Shown here in pieces: positions 27,290 through 35,354 of a stretch of 64,000 bases of DNA (position 1 is the first letter of the stretch; each line of letters opens with the position of its first letter). A program made the translations under genes and the position numbers. The notes under the pieces are model-generated. The model searched no databases and was not told where the DNA came from. It worked only from the letters and a program-made list of their open reading frames with translations. The DNA lies in NCBI GenBank assembly GCA_020638975.1, contig JACKHN010000013.1:1-64000 (forward strand), given 5' to 3'. Source of the DNA: Planctomycetaceae bacterium (lineage in GTDB: Bacteria > Planctomycetota > Planctomycetia > Pirellulales > Pirellulaceae).

Positions 27290-28510
27290 CTACTTCGGCG
27301 GAAGTTGTTGGATGTGGGCCTCCAACTCGTCCAACTCGGCGAGGCCAAGCAAGTAGAAGCAGATCATTTCATACGTCCGCTTCGTTGGCAGCTTACCCGT
27401 CATCGCCAAGATCATGATGCAAGCGATGATCGCCATGTAGATCTGAATCGTCACGCCGTTGGCTTTCGTACTCAGCAGATGGCGACAGCCCAATAATTGT
27501 TTGATGATGCGGAAGTATAACTCAATTGTCCAACGCAACTCGTACAGCGCCGCAATGATCTCGGCGGGCACGTCTAGATTGTTGGTCACGATCCGCAAGT
27601 AGCCATCGCTGCTCGCGCCGCTGACGCCGTTCTTGCTGCGACGACTATCGTGAGGCTTGACCTTGACAATCACCAGTCGCGTGGAGTGATCGGGTGGAGT
27701 CGTGCGGCTGTTGGCCGTGCCAAACTGTACGATCTGGTCGCTCACGATGCTGGCACTTCGATCCGTGTCGGTCAGTGCGTTTTCGCGGACCACTTCGTAC
27801 GGTATCGCGTCGCCCAGCCGACACACATACTGGCTGTCCGCCGCAGCGATGGCGTTCCACAGCACGTACTTGGCATAGCCACGATCGATGAGATAACAAC
27901 GTCCGGCCTCGACCGTCCGCTCCAACACGCGTCGCTCGTCCGCTTCGCCTTTGGGATTGGCACCGGTCACGTCGATGCGGCTGGGCGTGCCTTTGAAGAC
28001 TTCAAATTGAGCATGCAAGCGATAGCCGCAGGACGACTTGCCATCGCCTTTGGGCAGCCAAGCCAACTCAGCGATCTGAGCCAGCAAGCGAAACACCGAT
28101 CCATCCACGGCGGTGATCTTCTTGTCAACGCAGGCGAAGTTCTCCGGCGTACGATCAGGCAGCTTGTCACTCAGTTCTTCGGCCAGTCTGGCGAGCGGCG
28201 TTGGATCGAAGATCGTGACCGATTCGGACAGCGACCCCAGCGAAGCCCGCCCGACGCCGAGTCGCTTCTGCACGTTCTTCAAGCCACTGCATTGTTGCAA
28301 TCCGCGAAACGAATCGATGATGGGGTTGTAGAGCCACATCAGCACAAGCAAGCAGTACTGATCCATGTGCAAGTCACGGTTGTTGGCCTTGTCCCGTTCC
28401 GTGCCGATTCGGTGCAGCGGTTTAAGCAGCTTCGCCATCGCCTGCAGATCGCGGAGCCCCGAGAGGTCGCTTTCCTGGATGCCTTTGTCGGTGTTATCCT
28501 TGGACGCCAT
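27290..28510 (-). CDS. IS4-family DDE transposase
   Basis: About 406 residues from ATG at 28510; ATG at 28522 and GTG at 28537 are in frame. The catalytic triad can be placed: Asp in KITAVDGSVF, Asp in RCYLIDRGYAKY, and Glu in the YREK signature YELRWTIELYFRIIK (Y-x2-R-x3-E-x6-K). The frame is intact and of normal length, so the element may still be active. It lies between inverted arms at 27115 and 28583, just beyond the glmU-like gene. Confidence 0.9.
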   Translation of the reverse strand: MASKDNTDKGIQESDLSGLRDLQAMAKLLKPLHRIGTERDKANNRDLHMDQYCLLVLMWLYNPIIDSFRGLQQCSGLKNVQKRLGVGRASLGSLSESVTIFDPTPLARLAEELSDKLPDRTPENFACVDKKITAVDGSVFRLLAQIAELAWLPKGDGKSSCGYRLHAQFEVFKGTPSRIDVTGANPKGEADERRVLERTVEAGRCYLIDRGYAKYVLWNAIAAADSQYVCRLGDAIPYEVVRENALTDTDRSASIVSDQIVQFGTANSRTTPPDHSTRLVIVKVKPHDSRRSKNGVSGASSDGYLRIVTNNLDVPAEIIAALYELRWTIELYFRIIKQLLGCRHLLSTKANGVTIQIYMAIIACIMILAMTGKLPTKRTYEMICFYLLGLAELDELEAHIQQLPPK

Positions 28511-28582
28511 GCCCACAATCATGACAAACACAACCACGGCTAGCTAGCCCAATTCGCAAGAAAATCCGGCTAGCAAATGTCA

Positions 28583-28615
28583 TGCCGAACAGAATTGGCT
28601 GGAAGCCTATCCCAC
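28583..28615 (-). repeat. Right arm of the 33-bp perfect inverted repeat
   Basis: Starts TGCCGAACAGAATTGGC and ends CCTATCCCAC; exact inverse complement of 27115-27147. Confidence 0.85.
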
Positions 28616-28649
28616 AAGAGTTTTGCGACAGTAATTGTTTGGCCGATGC

Positions 28650-29039
28650 TTAGTGCGCTAGATTCGTTGCGACCGCTACAAGCCGAGGCTCGGACGAGAG
28701 CGAGTTTCGGACTTCGCTCGGAAACTGCTTGGCGTAGTGTTCGCGACACTTCGGACAGTGCGACAGATGTTTGCGGACGTCGTTCGCGACATCCGTTTCG
28801 AGTGATCGGTCGTGGTACTTCGCGAAAAGCTGCGCTGCTTCACGGCATGTCAGGCTTGCACGGGGAGTCTCGCGATCACGGGTTGCCAGTCCATACCCCA
28901 CCACTGAAACGAGTGCGAACGCAAAGCCGATCGCAAGGATTGGTTGAAGCTGCGCCCATCTCTTACGTCGGCGCAACGCACCAGCCATATCGGTTACCAC
29001 ACCGGATGGACAATCGCTCCAGGAACCCTGATCTTGCAT
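28650..29039 (-). CDS. Membrane protein with C-terminal zf-HC2 domain
   Basis: A 129-residue protein; ATG at 29039 has GAGAGGTG upstream. A short N-terminal segment is followed by basic residues (RRRKRW), one transmembrane helix (ILAIGFAFALVSVVGYGLA) and then a zf-HC2-like domain: SLTCREAAQLFAKYHDR and KHLSHCPKCREHY. In ordinary anti-sigma factors the zinc domain comes first and is cytoplasmic; here it follows the membrane helix, so with N-terminus inside it would be outside the cytoplasm. It lies 148 bases downstream of the Crp/Fnr gene on the same strand. Function unknown. Confidence 0.6.
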   Translation of the reverse strand: MQDQGSWSDCPSGVVTDMAGALRRRKRWAQLQPILAIGFAFALVSVVGYGLATRDRETPRASLTCREAAQLFAKYHDRSLETDVANDVRKHLSHCPKCREHYAKQFPSEVRNSLSSEPRLVAVATNLAH

Positions 29040-29187
29040 CGCTACACCTCTCTCCGGTGTGGCCACCAACCGCACCGACGTCTTTAGATTATCGACCGAA
29101 ATGCCATGTTGCGTCTGTGAGTCGTATTACATTGCTCTGCACCGATGGAAAGCATGATTTCTCTTTTTGTACCATCGTGAAGCTTTA

Positions 29188-29913
29188 CTACCTCCCCAGA
29201 GGTCGCACGGGAATCGACGGGGCTGAGCGTTGGACGCTGCCTGCCAAACGCCCGAGATCGAGGATCACGATACGCCGGCGCCCGATCGACAAAAGGCCTT
29301 CCTGCTGCATTTCTCCCAGAACGACGGTCACAGTTTCGCGGGTGCTTCCAATGACGTTGGCCAAGTCTTGGTGAGAAAGCTGGATGCGAAGCCGCAGTCC
29401 GGCACTTTCTCGGACGCCATACTGCTCTGCGAGTTCGAGCAACAGATGTGTCAGACGCTCACGATTGGAGAGAAACAGCAGATTCTTAAGGCGCTGTTCG
29501 ATCCGACGCCTCCGCATACCGATCATCTTAGTCACGCCGAGCGTGAGGCCGGCGTTGGATTCCATCGTCTTTTGCATGATCTCACCGGGAATCAGCACAA
29601 TCGTCGATTTTTCCACCGACTCGGCGTATTCGTTACGCACCCCCCCAGTTTCCAACATCGCTAATTCACCGAACAATTCACCCGGCTCGATAAACGCCAA
29701 AATCGATTGTTTACCGTCGGGCGTCAGGTGGCAGATCTTGACGCGTCCCGAGGCGAGCAGGAAGACAGCATTCGTGTCGTCCAGGGGCAGATAGATCGGC
29801 GTCCCGCGAGCGAAAGTTCGTGCCTTGCTGCGAGCCTCGATGTCCCGCAGGTCGCCATCGGCGAGTTGCTCGAAGAGATGACAATTCTTGAGATACCACA
29901 GTTTTTCCGACAT
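29188..29913 (-). CDS. Crp/Fnr-family transcription regulator
   Basis: A 241-residue regulator. The N-terminal cNMP-binding-like beta barrel (about 1-120) includes GTPIYLPLDDTNAVFLLASG, then PGELFGELAML. The C-terminal helix-turn-helix is LSHQDLANVIGSTRETVTVV (about 180-200), with the wing LLSIGRRRIVILD. No Cys cluster for an Fe-S centre is present, so it is not FNR-like in oxygen sensing; the effector is unknown. Neighbours are the zf-HC2 membrane gene downstream and tRNA-Gln and rex upstream. Confidence 0.9.
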   Translation of the reverse strand: MSEKLWYLKNCHLFEQLADGDLRDIEARSKARTFARGTPIYLPLDDTNAVFLLASGRVKICHLTPDGKQSILAFIEPGELFGELAMLETGGVRNEYAESVEKSTIVLIPGEIMQKTMESNAGLTLGVTKMIGMRRRRIEQRLKNLLFLSNRERLTHLLLELAEQYGVRESAGLRLRIQLSHQDLANVIGSTRETVTVVLGEMQQEGLLSIGRRRIVILDLGRLAGSVQRSAPSIPVRPLGR

Positions 29914-30027
29914 CAGCGCCCGTCGCAGGGAATGAGACAGTAAAGCGATGCTGCGAACGTTGGCACGCGATCGCGTTTGACGTCCACTGGCTGTGGTGGG
30001 TGGTGGAGAGAGCTTGTGCTGCTTAAG

Positions 30028-30098
30028 TTACCCGACCAGGATTTGAACCTGGACTGAGGGAATCAAAATCCCTAGTGCTACCATTACACCATCGGGCA
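30028..30098 (-). tRNA. tRNA-Gln (anticodon UUG)
   Basis: A 71-base cloverleaf on the minus strand. Acceptor arms TGCCCGA and TCGGGTA pair with one G-U, followed by discriminator A. The anticodon stem AGGGA/TCCCT encloses the loop TTTTGAT, anticodon TTG. The T arm is CCAGG-TTCAAAT-CCTGG. CCA is not encoded. Confidence 0.93.
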
Positions 30099-30128
30099 AT
30101 CCGGCGGTCATTCGACTGCGCCAATACT

Positions 30129-30800
30129 TTACGGATTCTCTGGCCGATTAACAACCGCGAATGAGAGCTGTTCTAGTTCGATTGCTAAATCGACTCCCAC
30201 ACGGCTGACGTGATCGGGTAATGCCAGCGTTACGGGCGCAAAATTCAATACGCCCTCCACGCCCGCAGCGACCAACGAATCAGCGACGGTTTGGGCAGCC
30301 GCTCCTGGAACGGCGACGATTGCCAAGCGAATTCCTTTCACCGTAACAACTTCCGCCAACTGATCCAGGTGGAATACCTCGATTCCTTCGACCGTACTGC
30401 CGATTTTTTCGACGTCGACGTCGAATGCCGCAGCGATTTGAAAACCTTGTTCCTGGAAGCCTCGATATCGCAAAAGGGCTCGTCCCAGGTTCCCCAACCC
30501 TACCATCGCAACGGGCCAGGAACGATCCGTGCCCAATATTTTTTTGATCGCGGCGATCAATTCCTCGCAGCGATAACCAATTCCTGGGTAGCCAAATTGC
30601 CCAAAATTGGCCAAATCCTTCCGCACTTGAGCGTCGGTAAACCCTAGCAACGTTCCCAACTGAGTCGAATTAGTCGTGGCATTGCCTTCGTGCACTAACT
30701 GTTGGAGTTCTCTGAGATAGAGACTCAGCCGGCTTACGACGGCTCGCGGGACGGTCGATTCCGTCGAAGTTTGAGGCGATTTTTCTTTGCTTTCGTCCAT
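30129..30800 (-). CDS. rex: Redox-sensing transcriptional repressor Rex
   Basis: A 223-residue protein from ATG at 30800; a longer start at 30869 adds residues without family character. The N-terminal winged helix is AVVSRLSLYLRELQQL and GFTDAQVRKDLANFGQFG. The Rossmann domain has VAMVGLGNLGRALL, followed by FDVDVEKIGSTVEGI. Rex binds NADH/NAD+ and represses respiration and fermentation genes when NADH is low. It sits next to a Crp/Fnr regulator. Confidence 0.95.
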   Translation of the reverse strand: MDESKEKSPQTSTESTVPRAVVSRLSLYLRELQQLVHEGNATTNSTQLGTLLGFTDAQVRKDLANFGQFGYPGIGYRCEELIAAIKKILGTDRSWPVAMVGLGNLGRALLRYRGFQEQGFQIAAAFDVDVEKIGSTVEGIEVFHLDQLAEVVTVKGIRLAIVAVPGAAAQTVADSLVAAGVEGVLNFAPVTLALPDHVSRVGVDLAIELEQLSFAVVNRPENP

Positions 30801-30921
30801 CAGCGTTTCGCGAATGGGGCAGAATGTATTCTCACTTAGACTTATATGTATTTGTCCATGCGCGAACAAGCCTTAGGGATCGTCATGCGGGAGTGCGCTT
30901 TGCGTACTTCAAGAACGACGA

Positions 30922-30949
30922 AAGCCCCAGCGCATCGTGCGAGGGGCTT
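30922..30949 (-). terminator. Hairpin terminator downstream of the pseudopilin gene
   Basis: AAGCCCC (30922-30928) pairs with GGGGCTT (30943-30949), extended by an inner CGCA/TGCG stem across one mismatch. On the minus strand it follows the pseudopilin stop by about 45 bases and ends GGGGCTTTCG. It separates that gene from rex. Confidence 0.65.
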
Positions 30950-30992
30950 AATCGCTCAATTTCGAGTTTGTCCGGTCTGGATTCCGATCGAA

Positions 30993-31457
30993 TTACCAAG
31001 CCCATTCACCTTGAGTGTTCGAGTCGAGCCAGATGTTGCCGGTGGTCGCGTCATAGATCCAACCGCCTAAGTTGTCAGCCGTGACATTCGCCTCAACCGG
31101 TGGTGTACCCGGCGTAGTTACCGCCTTAACAGCCGATTTGCCAGTGAACGGATTCTCCGGAACGCTGACTAGGTAAGGGCCTAGAGGGCCACCTGCGGTG
31201 ACGGTTCCCGCAACATCCGTCTCTTTTGTAAGTGCTTCCAGGGTCGTGGAAAACGCTGGCTTAGCACCATTGTGGTGGGCGCGAAACGTCTGAATGACGG
31301 AACGAACGCTGCCGAGATTAAACTCCGCAGTGCTCTTTTTCGCGTCGTCCGTCGATCCCGCGAACTGTGGAACGACAACTGCAGCTAAGACCGCCATGAT
31401 TACCACGACGATCAGGATCTCGACAAGCGTAAATCCCTGGAACTTTTCACGACTCAT
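30993..31457 (-). CDS. GspG-like type II secretion pseudopilin
   Basis: A 154-residue protein starting MSREKFQGFTLVEILIVVVI: the prepilin peptidase site G/FTLVE is followed by a hydrophobic helix and then AAVVVPQFAGSTDDAKKSTA, as in GspG-type major pseudopilins. The C-terminal half (YLVSVPENPFTGKSAV, then GGWIYDATTGNIWLDS) matches the pseudopilin calcium-loop region. No other secretion genes are adjacent. Single gene ended by the hairpin at 30922. Confidence 0.85.
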   Translation of the reverse strand: MSREKFQGFTLVEILIVVVIMAVLAAVVVPQFAGSTDDAKKSTAEFNLGSVRSVIQTFRAHHNGAKPAFSTTLEALTKETDVAGTVTAGGPLGPYLVSVPENPFTGKSAVKAVTTPGTPPVEANVTADNLGGWIYDATTGNIWLDSNTQGEWAW

Positions 31458-32061
31458 GATTTGGAACCCCTCGTAATTGACCTTGCGTGTTCTCTTGATT
31501 ACCCAGAACAGATCGTCTGTACTGGCCGCCTACGGTTGCTCACCGAGTGCGCCCCGAGCAATCGCGTAACACAGGTATCTAGGTTGCTAAAAGTGGCTCG
31601 TCAACGGAATTTCGCGTTAGAAACACACTCCTAGCCGATTTCGAATGGCTTTGACTTGCGAAATTCCCTATAGGGGTGGTGGGTATCCACACTGGACGAA
31701 CTGATTGTCACAACCGCGACAATCGATTCACCTCCCCGTTCTTCATGCCAATTAAGTAGGCATCAAACCTTCACTGATTGGCCACGTTGCTAATTTGCAC
31801 CTATATCACTCAGGCCACTTAAAGGACCCACGCTTTCCAGTTTAAGTTATCGATTCATTTTGACGATGAACGACGATGACCGGCAAGTGTAAGTGTGTGA
31901 GGAAGGAGGTCTTCTTCATCCACAGACCATGTCACTGAGGACAACCCGCCTGCACAGCCAGACAGGCGACCTAACGACGGAGCGTTTTGGCCGACCGGCT
32001 TAGCGAGTGCCGCTAAGCGAGATGAACTTCACTGTGTTACGTCGTTGAGGAGAATCGGAAG
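31458..32061. promoter_or_regulatory. Long divergent region with a 5' leader hairpin before the YTV gene
   Basis: About 600 bases between the pseudopilin gene (minus) and the YTV gene (plus). No coding frame is supported. A perfect 8-bp stem GCTTAGCG/CGCTAAGC with a 5-base loop lies at 31998-32018, 43 bases before the YTV ATG; weaker stems lie upstream (GCCTG/CAGGC and GATTGTC/GACAATC). A long structured leader is possible. Promoter elements could not be placed with confidence. Confidence 0.45.
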
Positions 32062-33609
32062 ATGAAAACACTTCAGGGAGTGCTGACATTAGCGGTCGTT
32101 GCTATCGCCTTGTCGGCTACAGATGCATCGGGTGCGTATTTCGGCGCGGCGAGTTATCGCCATTGTGCCGGCACCACCCCCGCCAGCTATTGCTGCGCAA
32201 AGCAACAGTGTTACACGACCACCAAGACTTGTAAGGAGGTTGTGTACGATCAACAGCAGTACACCTGCTACAAGACCGTCTATGACACGGTCTACGACGA
32301 GCAAACTGTGGATTGCGTCAAGAATGTGCGTGAGACGCACTACAAAGAATGCAACTACACGGTTTGCAAGCCCGTCTACGAGACCTGCTATCGCACCGTG
32401 AACTATACGGTCTGCAAGCCGGTCTACGAGACGCGGACGAAGGATGTTTGCTATACCGTCTGCCGCCCCGTCTGGGAAACGCGGACCAAGGATGTCTGCT
32501 ATACCGTCTGCAAGCCGGTGTACGAAACCTACACGAAGGACATCTGCTATACCGTGTGCAAACCCGTTTGGGAGACGCGCACGAAGGATGTCTGCTACAC
32601 CGTGTGCAAACCGGTTTGGGAAACATGCAGCAAGGATGTTTGCTACACGGTCTGCAAGCCTGTGTGGGAAACGCGAACCAAGGACGTTTGCTATACGGTC
32701 TGCAAGCCAGTTTACGAGACTTGCTATCGTGAAGTGTGCCAGACCATTTGCCGTCCGGTTCACTACACCAAAACGGTTCAGGTTTGCAGCGGACACTGGG
32801 ACACTCAAGTCACGGAATGCCCTGGCCCTGTGGTAACCAAGGTCATTCAAGAACCAGGCTGCTGGGTGTGGGATCCATGCCGTTGCTGCTGTGTCTATCA
32901 ACCAGGCGAGTGCCGCACGGTTGAAGTGCAGTGCCCACCACGACGCATCTGCCGTAAGATCTGGGTGCCGGAAGTCGAAGAGCGAATCATCAACTGCGTT
33001 CGTTACGAACAAGATGTTGTGACAAAGCAAGTTCCTTATACGACTTGCCGCATGGTCCCTGAGACTCGCACGAAGACTTGCACCTATCGCGTTTGCCATA
33101 TGACAACCGAACAGTGCGTCAAGACGGTTCACTACAAGCGATGCCACATGGTGCCTGAGCAAGTCGTCAAGACATGCACTTACAAGGTTTGCCACATGGT
33201 GCCCGAGAAATGCGTCAAGACGGTTACCTATCGCAAGTGCCACATGGTGCCCGAGACGGTGACCAAGACTTGCACCTACAAGGTCTGCCACATGGTGCCC
33301 GAGAAGGTCGTCAAGACCTGCACGTATCGTGTCTGCCATATGGTTCAAGAGTGCTGCACAAAGCAGGTGCCGTATACGACCTGCCGTTACGAGCAAGTGA
33401 CTTGCACGCGACGAGTGCCGTACACCGTTTGCACGCCGGTGCATTACACCAAGACGATTCGCGTACCACGTTGCGTGCCTCGTCAGGTGCCTTACACCGT
33501 AACGCGTTGCGTACCGCGAGTTGTTTGCACGCAAGTGCCGGTTACTGTGTGCTGCCCAGCACCGACCTGCTGTGACGCTCGCCAGAAGGGTTGCTCGACC
33601 TGCGGCTAG
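32062..33609 (+). CDS. Cysteine-rich YTV-repeat envelope protein
   Basis: A 515-residue secreted protein with signal peptide MKTLQGVLTLAVVAIALSAT and ribosome binding site GAGGAG. More than one residue in ten is Cys. Two tandem arrays have a 16-residue period: the first (about 32344-32745) repeats KDVCYTVCKPVWETRT with small changes; the second (about 33055-33370) repeats CTYKVCHMVPEKVVKT. Between them lies a GCWVWDPCRCCCVY segment. This is the YTV family known from planctomycete cell-wall proteins, thought to be cross-linked by disulfides into a proteinaceous wall layer. Flanked by a leader hairpin and a terminator, so probably monocistronic. Confidence 0.92.
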   Translation: MKTLQGVLTLAVVAIALSATDASGAYFGAASYRHCAGTTPASYCCAKQQCYTTTKTCKEVVYDQQQYTCYKTVYDTVYDEQTVDCVKNVRETHYKECNYTVCKPVYETCYRTVNYTVCKPVYETRTKDVCYTVCRPVWETRTKDVCYTVCKPVYETYTKDICYTVCKPVWETRTKDVCYTVCKPVWETCSKDVCYTVCKPVWETRTKDVCYTVCKPVYETCYREVCQTICRPVHYTKTVQVCSGHWDTQVTECPGPVVTKVIQEPGCWVWDPCRCCCVYQPGECRTVEVQCPPRRICRKIWVPEVEERIINCVRYEQDVVTKQVPYTTCRMVPETRTKTCTYRVCHMTTEQCVKTVHYKRCHMVPEQVVKTCTYKVCHMVPEKCVKTVTYRKCHMVPETVTKTCTYKVCHMVPEKVVKTCTYRVCHMVQECCTKQVPYTTCRYEQVTCTRRVPYTVCTPVHYTKTIRVPRCVPRQVPYTVTRCVPRVVCTQVPVTVCCPAPTCCDARQKGCSTCG

Positions 33610-33661
33610 TCACTAGGTAACCGATTCTTCCAAATCAGCGGAAGTTTATATCTGGCTATCG

Positions 33662-33698
33662 AAACGGTGATCCGACCTCGCGTTGGGTCACCGTTTTT
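33662..33698 (+). terminator. Rho-independent terminator of the YTV gene
   Basis: AAACGGTGA pairs with TCACCGTTT, with further pairing inside the stem, and a run of five T follows. It starts about 50 bases after the YTV stop codon. Confidence 0.82.
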
Positions 33699-33850
33699 CA
33701 ATTCATTTTGCATCGCCCCGCGAAGATTGCCCTCGCAAGAACGTCCCCCGTCAGTATGCTTAGGGATCGGTGCGTTCTGCACCGCGAGGGCAAGTTGACT
33801 TCTCGAAGACATTTGTAGTTCATACCAGTTTGTTCATAGGAGCCATCAGT

Positions 33851-34315
33851 ATGGGTTTGATCAAGGAATTCAAAGAGTTCGCCATGAAGGGCAATGTCAT
33901 GGACATGGCGGTCGGCATTATCATTGGTGGCGCGTTCGGCAAGATCGTCGCTTCGTTGGTGAGCGACATTATCATGCCCGTGATCGGAACTTTTACCGGC
34001 GGCGGAAGCCTTGGCGACCACTACTTGTGGTTAAGCTCCGTCGAAGACCCCGGCACGCTCGAACTCGCCAGGAAGTCCGGCGAGGCTTATGTTGCTTGGG
34101 GGCCGTTTGCTCAGACCACGCTCGACTTCCTGATCGTCGCATTTGCAATTTTCATGATGATCAAAGCAATGAACAAAGCTCGTTCGTTTGTTGATGACGA
34201 AAAAGATAAGGCTCCGGCGGCACCAACGACAAAGAAGTGTGAGTTCTGCCAGTCGGAGATCCCGATCAAAGCGACGCGTTGTCCGAACTGCACTTCGCAG
34301 TTGTCGACCAACTAA
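33851..34315 (+). CDS. mscL: Large-conductance mechanosensitive channel with zinc-ribbon tail
   Basis: A 154-residue MscL from ATG at 33851 with AGGAG upstream. The N-terminal amphipathic helix and TM1 (MGLIKEFKEFAMKGNVMDMA, then VGIIIGGAFGKIV) and TM2 (TLDFLIVAFAIFMMIKAMNK) match the family that opens under membrane tension to release osmolytes. After the second helix a tail of about 40 residues ends in CEFCQSEIPIKATRCPNC, a CxxC...CxxC zinc ribbon not present in E. coli MscL. The tail would be cytoplasmic. Confidence 0.95.
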   Translation: MGLIKEFKEFAMKGNVMDMAVGIIIGGAFGKIVASLVSDIIMPVIGTFTGGGSLGDHYLWLSSVEDPGTLELARKSGEAYVAWGPFAQTTLDFLIVAFAIFMMIKAMNKARSFVDDEKDKAPAAPTTKKCEFCQSEIPIKATRCPNCTSQLSTN

Positions 34316-34344
34316 GCAAATCGCCGAACATCGAAAAAGCATGC

Positions 34345-34375
34345 ACGGCCCAACTGCGATAAGTAGCTGGGCCGT
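34345..34375 (+). terminator. Terminator hairpin after mscL
   Basis: ACGGCCCA pairs with TGGGCCGT around a short loop, with an extra CT/AG pairing inside, followed by TTTACA. It lies 30 bases after the mscL stop. Confidence 0.7.
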
Positions 34376-34393
34376 TTACATTGGTGGACTGTA

Positions 34394-35332
34394 ATGAACA
34401 TCTTCTCACCGTTGCCTGAGTTCGTCATGTTTCGATGCTGCCTCTTCATCGCAATCTTGCTAAATCTCACAAACGCAGATTCGAAGGCGGAATTCCCAAA
34501 TGTTGCACCGCCGACAGCGGAACTCGTCGCTAGTTTTCAGCTCGATACGTTCTATACCAAGCATGTCAGCGTGAAAGGGTTTCCCGTGCTTGGCTCGGCC
34601 AAAGTGTCCGATGTCGCACTCCAAGAAGCGGCGTATCTGATCGACCAGATGTTAGGCGGTCGTGAAGACATCTATGTGGCGTTGATCGACAGCAAGACTC
34701 GCTTCGCGATCATGGCACCCGATGAGTTCACGACCGAGATCCCCGAACACAGCGACCTCACGCCAAAAACTTTTTGGGACCGACGAGCCCGCGGACTCGG
34801 TGCGACACCGGCTCGTCCGGCAGTCAGTTGCGGCGAGGAGAATCTGCTGTGTCTGCGCGGCGATCCGTACCATGAAGAGAATATCCTCGTCCATGAATTT
34901 GCTCACGCGATTCATGACATGGGACTGGCACGAATTGACGGAAAGTTCGATGATCGTCTCCAGGCCATCTACGATCAAGCGATTCAAGAGGGCCTATGGA
35001 ATGGCAAATACGCCGCGAATAATCATCACGAGTACTGGGCCGAAGGCGTTCAGTCGTACTTCGGTACGAACCGCCTGCCCGACCACGACCATAATCATGT
35101 CGACACACGCGACAAATTAAAAGAATACGACCCGCGGCTCTTTGCGTTGATCGATGAGGTTTTTCGAGGCAATCCCTGGCAGTACACCCGCCCCGAGCAC
35201 CGACGAGAATTGCCTCACCTGCGCGGCTGGGACGCTGAAGACCTGCCAAGCTTCTCTTGGCCCGAACATCTCCTGCGCGAAGGCGCCAAGCAAAAACGTG
35301 ATCGCGAACAGGCGGCCATTGAAAACGAGTAG
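34394..35332 (+). CDS. Secreted zinc metallopeptidase-like protein (HEFAH)
   Basis: Up to 312 residues from ATG at 34394, which has GGTGG at good spacing; ATG at 34427 would give a tighter signal peptide (MFRCCLFIAILLNLTNA). The zinc motif HExxH is in ENILVHEFAHAIHDMGL, and a downstream Glu in HHEYWAEGVQSYFG is the likely third ligand, giving a gluzincin-like site. A second His-rich segment is DHDHNHVDTRD. This resembles anthrax-lethal-factor-like peptidases found alone in many bacteria. Substrate unknown. Confidence 0.78.
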   Translation: MNIFSPLPEFVMFRCCLFIAILLNLTNADSKAEFPNVAPPTAELVASFQLDTFYTKHVSVKGFPVLGSAKVSDVALQEAAYLIDQMLGGREDIYVALIDSKTRFAIMAPDEFTTEIPEHSDLTPKTFWDRRARGLGATPARPAVSCGEENLLCLRGDPYHEENILVHEFAHAIHDMGLARIDGKFDDRLQAIYDQAIQEGLWNGKYAANNHHEYWAEGVQSYFGTNRLPDHDHNHVDTRDKLKEYDPRLFALIDEVFRGNPWQYTRPEHRRELPHLRGWDAEDLPSFSWPEHLLREGAKQKRDREQAAIENE

Positions 35333-35354
35333 GTGTCAAATCAGTCGCGGCGAG

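Larger units (their letters stand above)
27115..28615 (-). mobile_element. IS4-type insertion sequence or IS split into a palindromic repeat
   Basis: About 1.5 kb between two perfect 33-bp inverted arms, holding one IS4-type transposase. The size fits an IS4-family element, but the arms may be host palindromic repeat rather than terminal inverted repeats, because partial mirror symmetry continues beyond them. No flanking target duplication could be identified by eye. Confidence 0.6.

Noticed and set aside
28650..29374. Plus-strand frame of 265 codons across the zf-HC2 gene
   Set aside because: It lies opposite two better supported minus-strand genes and has no domain-like sequence.
32344..33370. 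CRISPR-like tandem repeat
   Set aside because: The 48-base period is the coding repeat of the YTV protein; there are no unique spacers between conserved repeats.
32089..33534. Minus-strand frame of 481 codons opposite the YTV gene
   Set aside because: A repeat-driven antisense frame; the plus-strand protein has signal peptide, ribosome binding site and family repeats.
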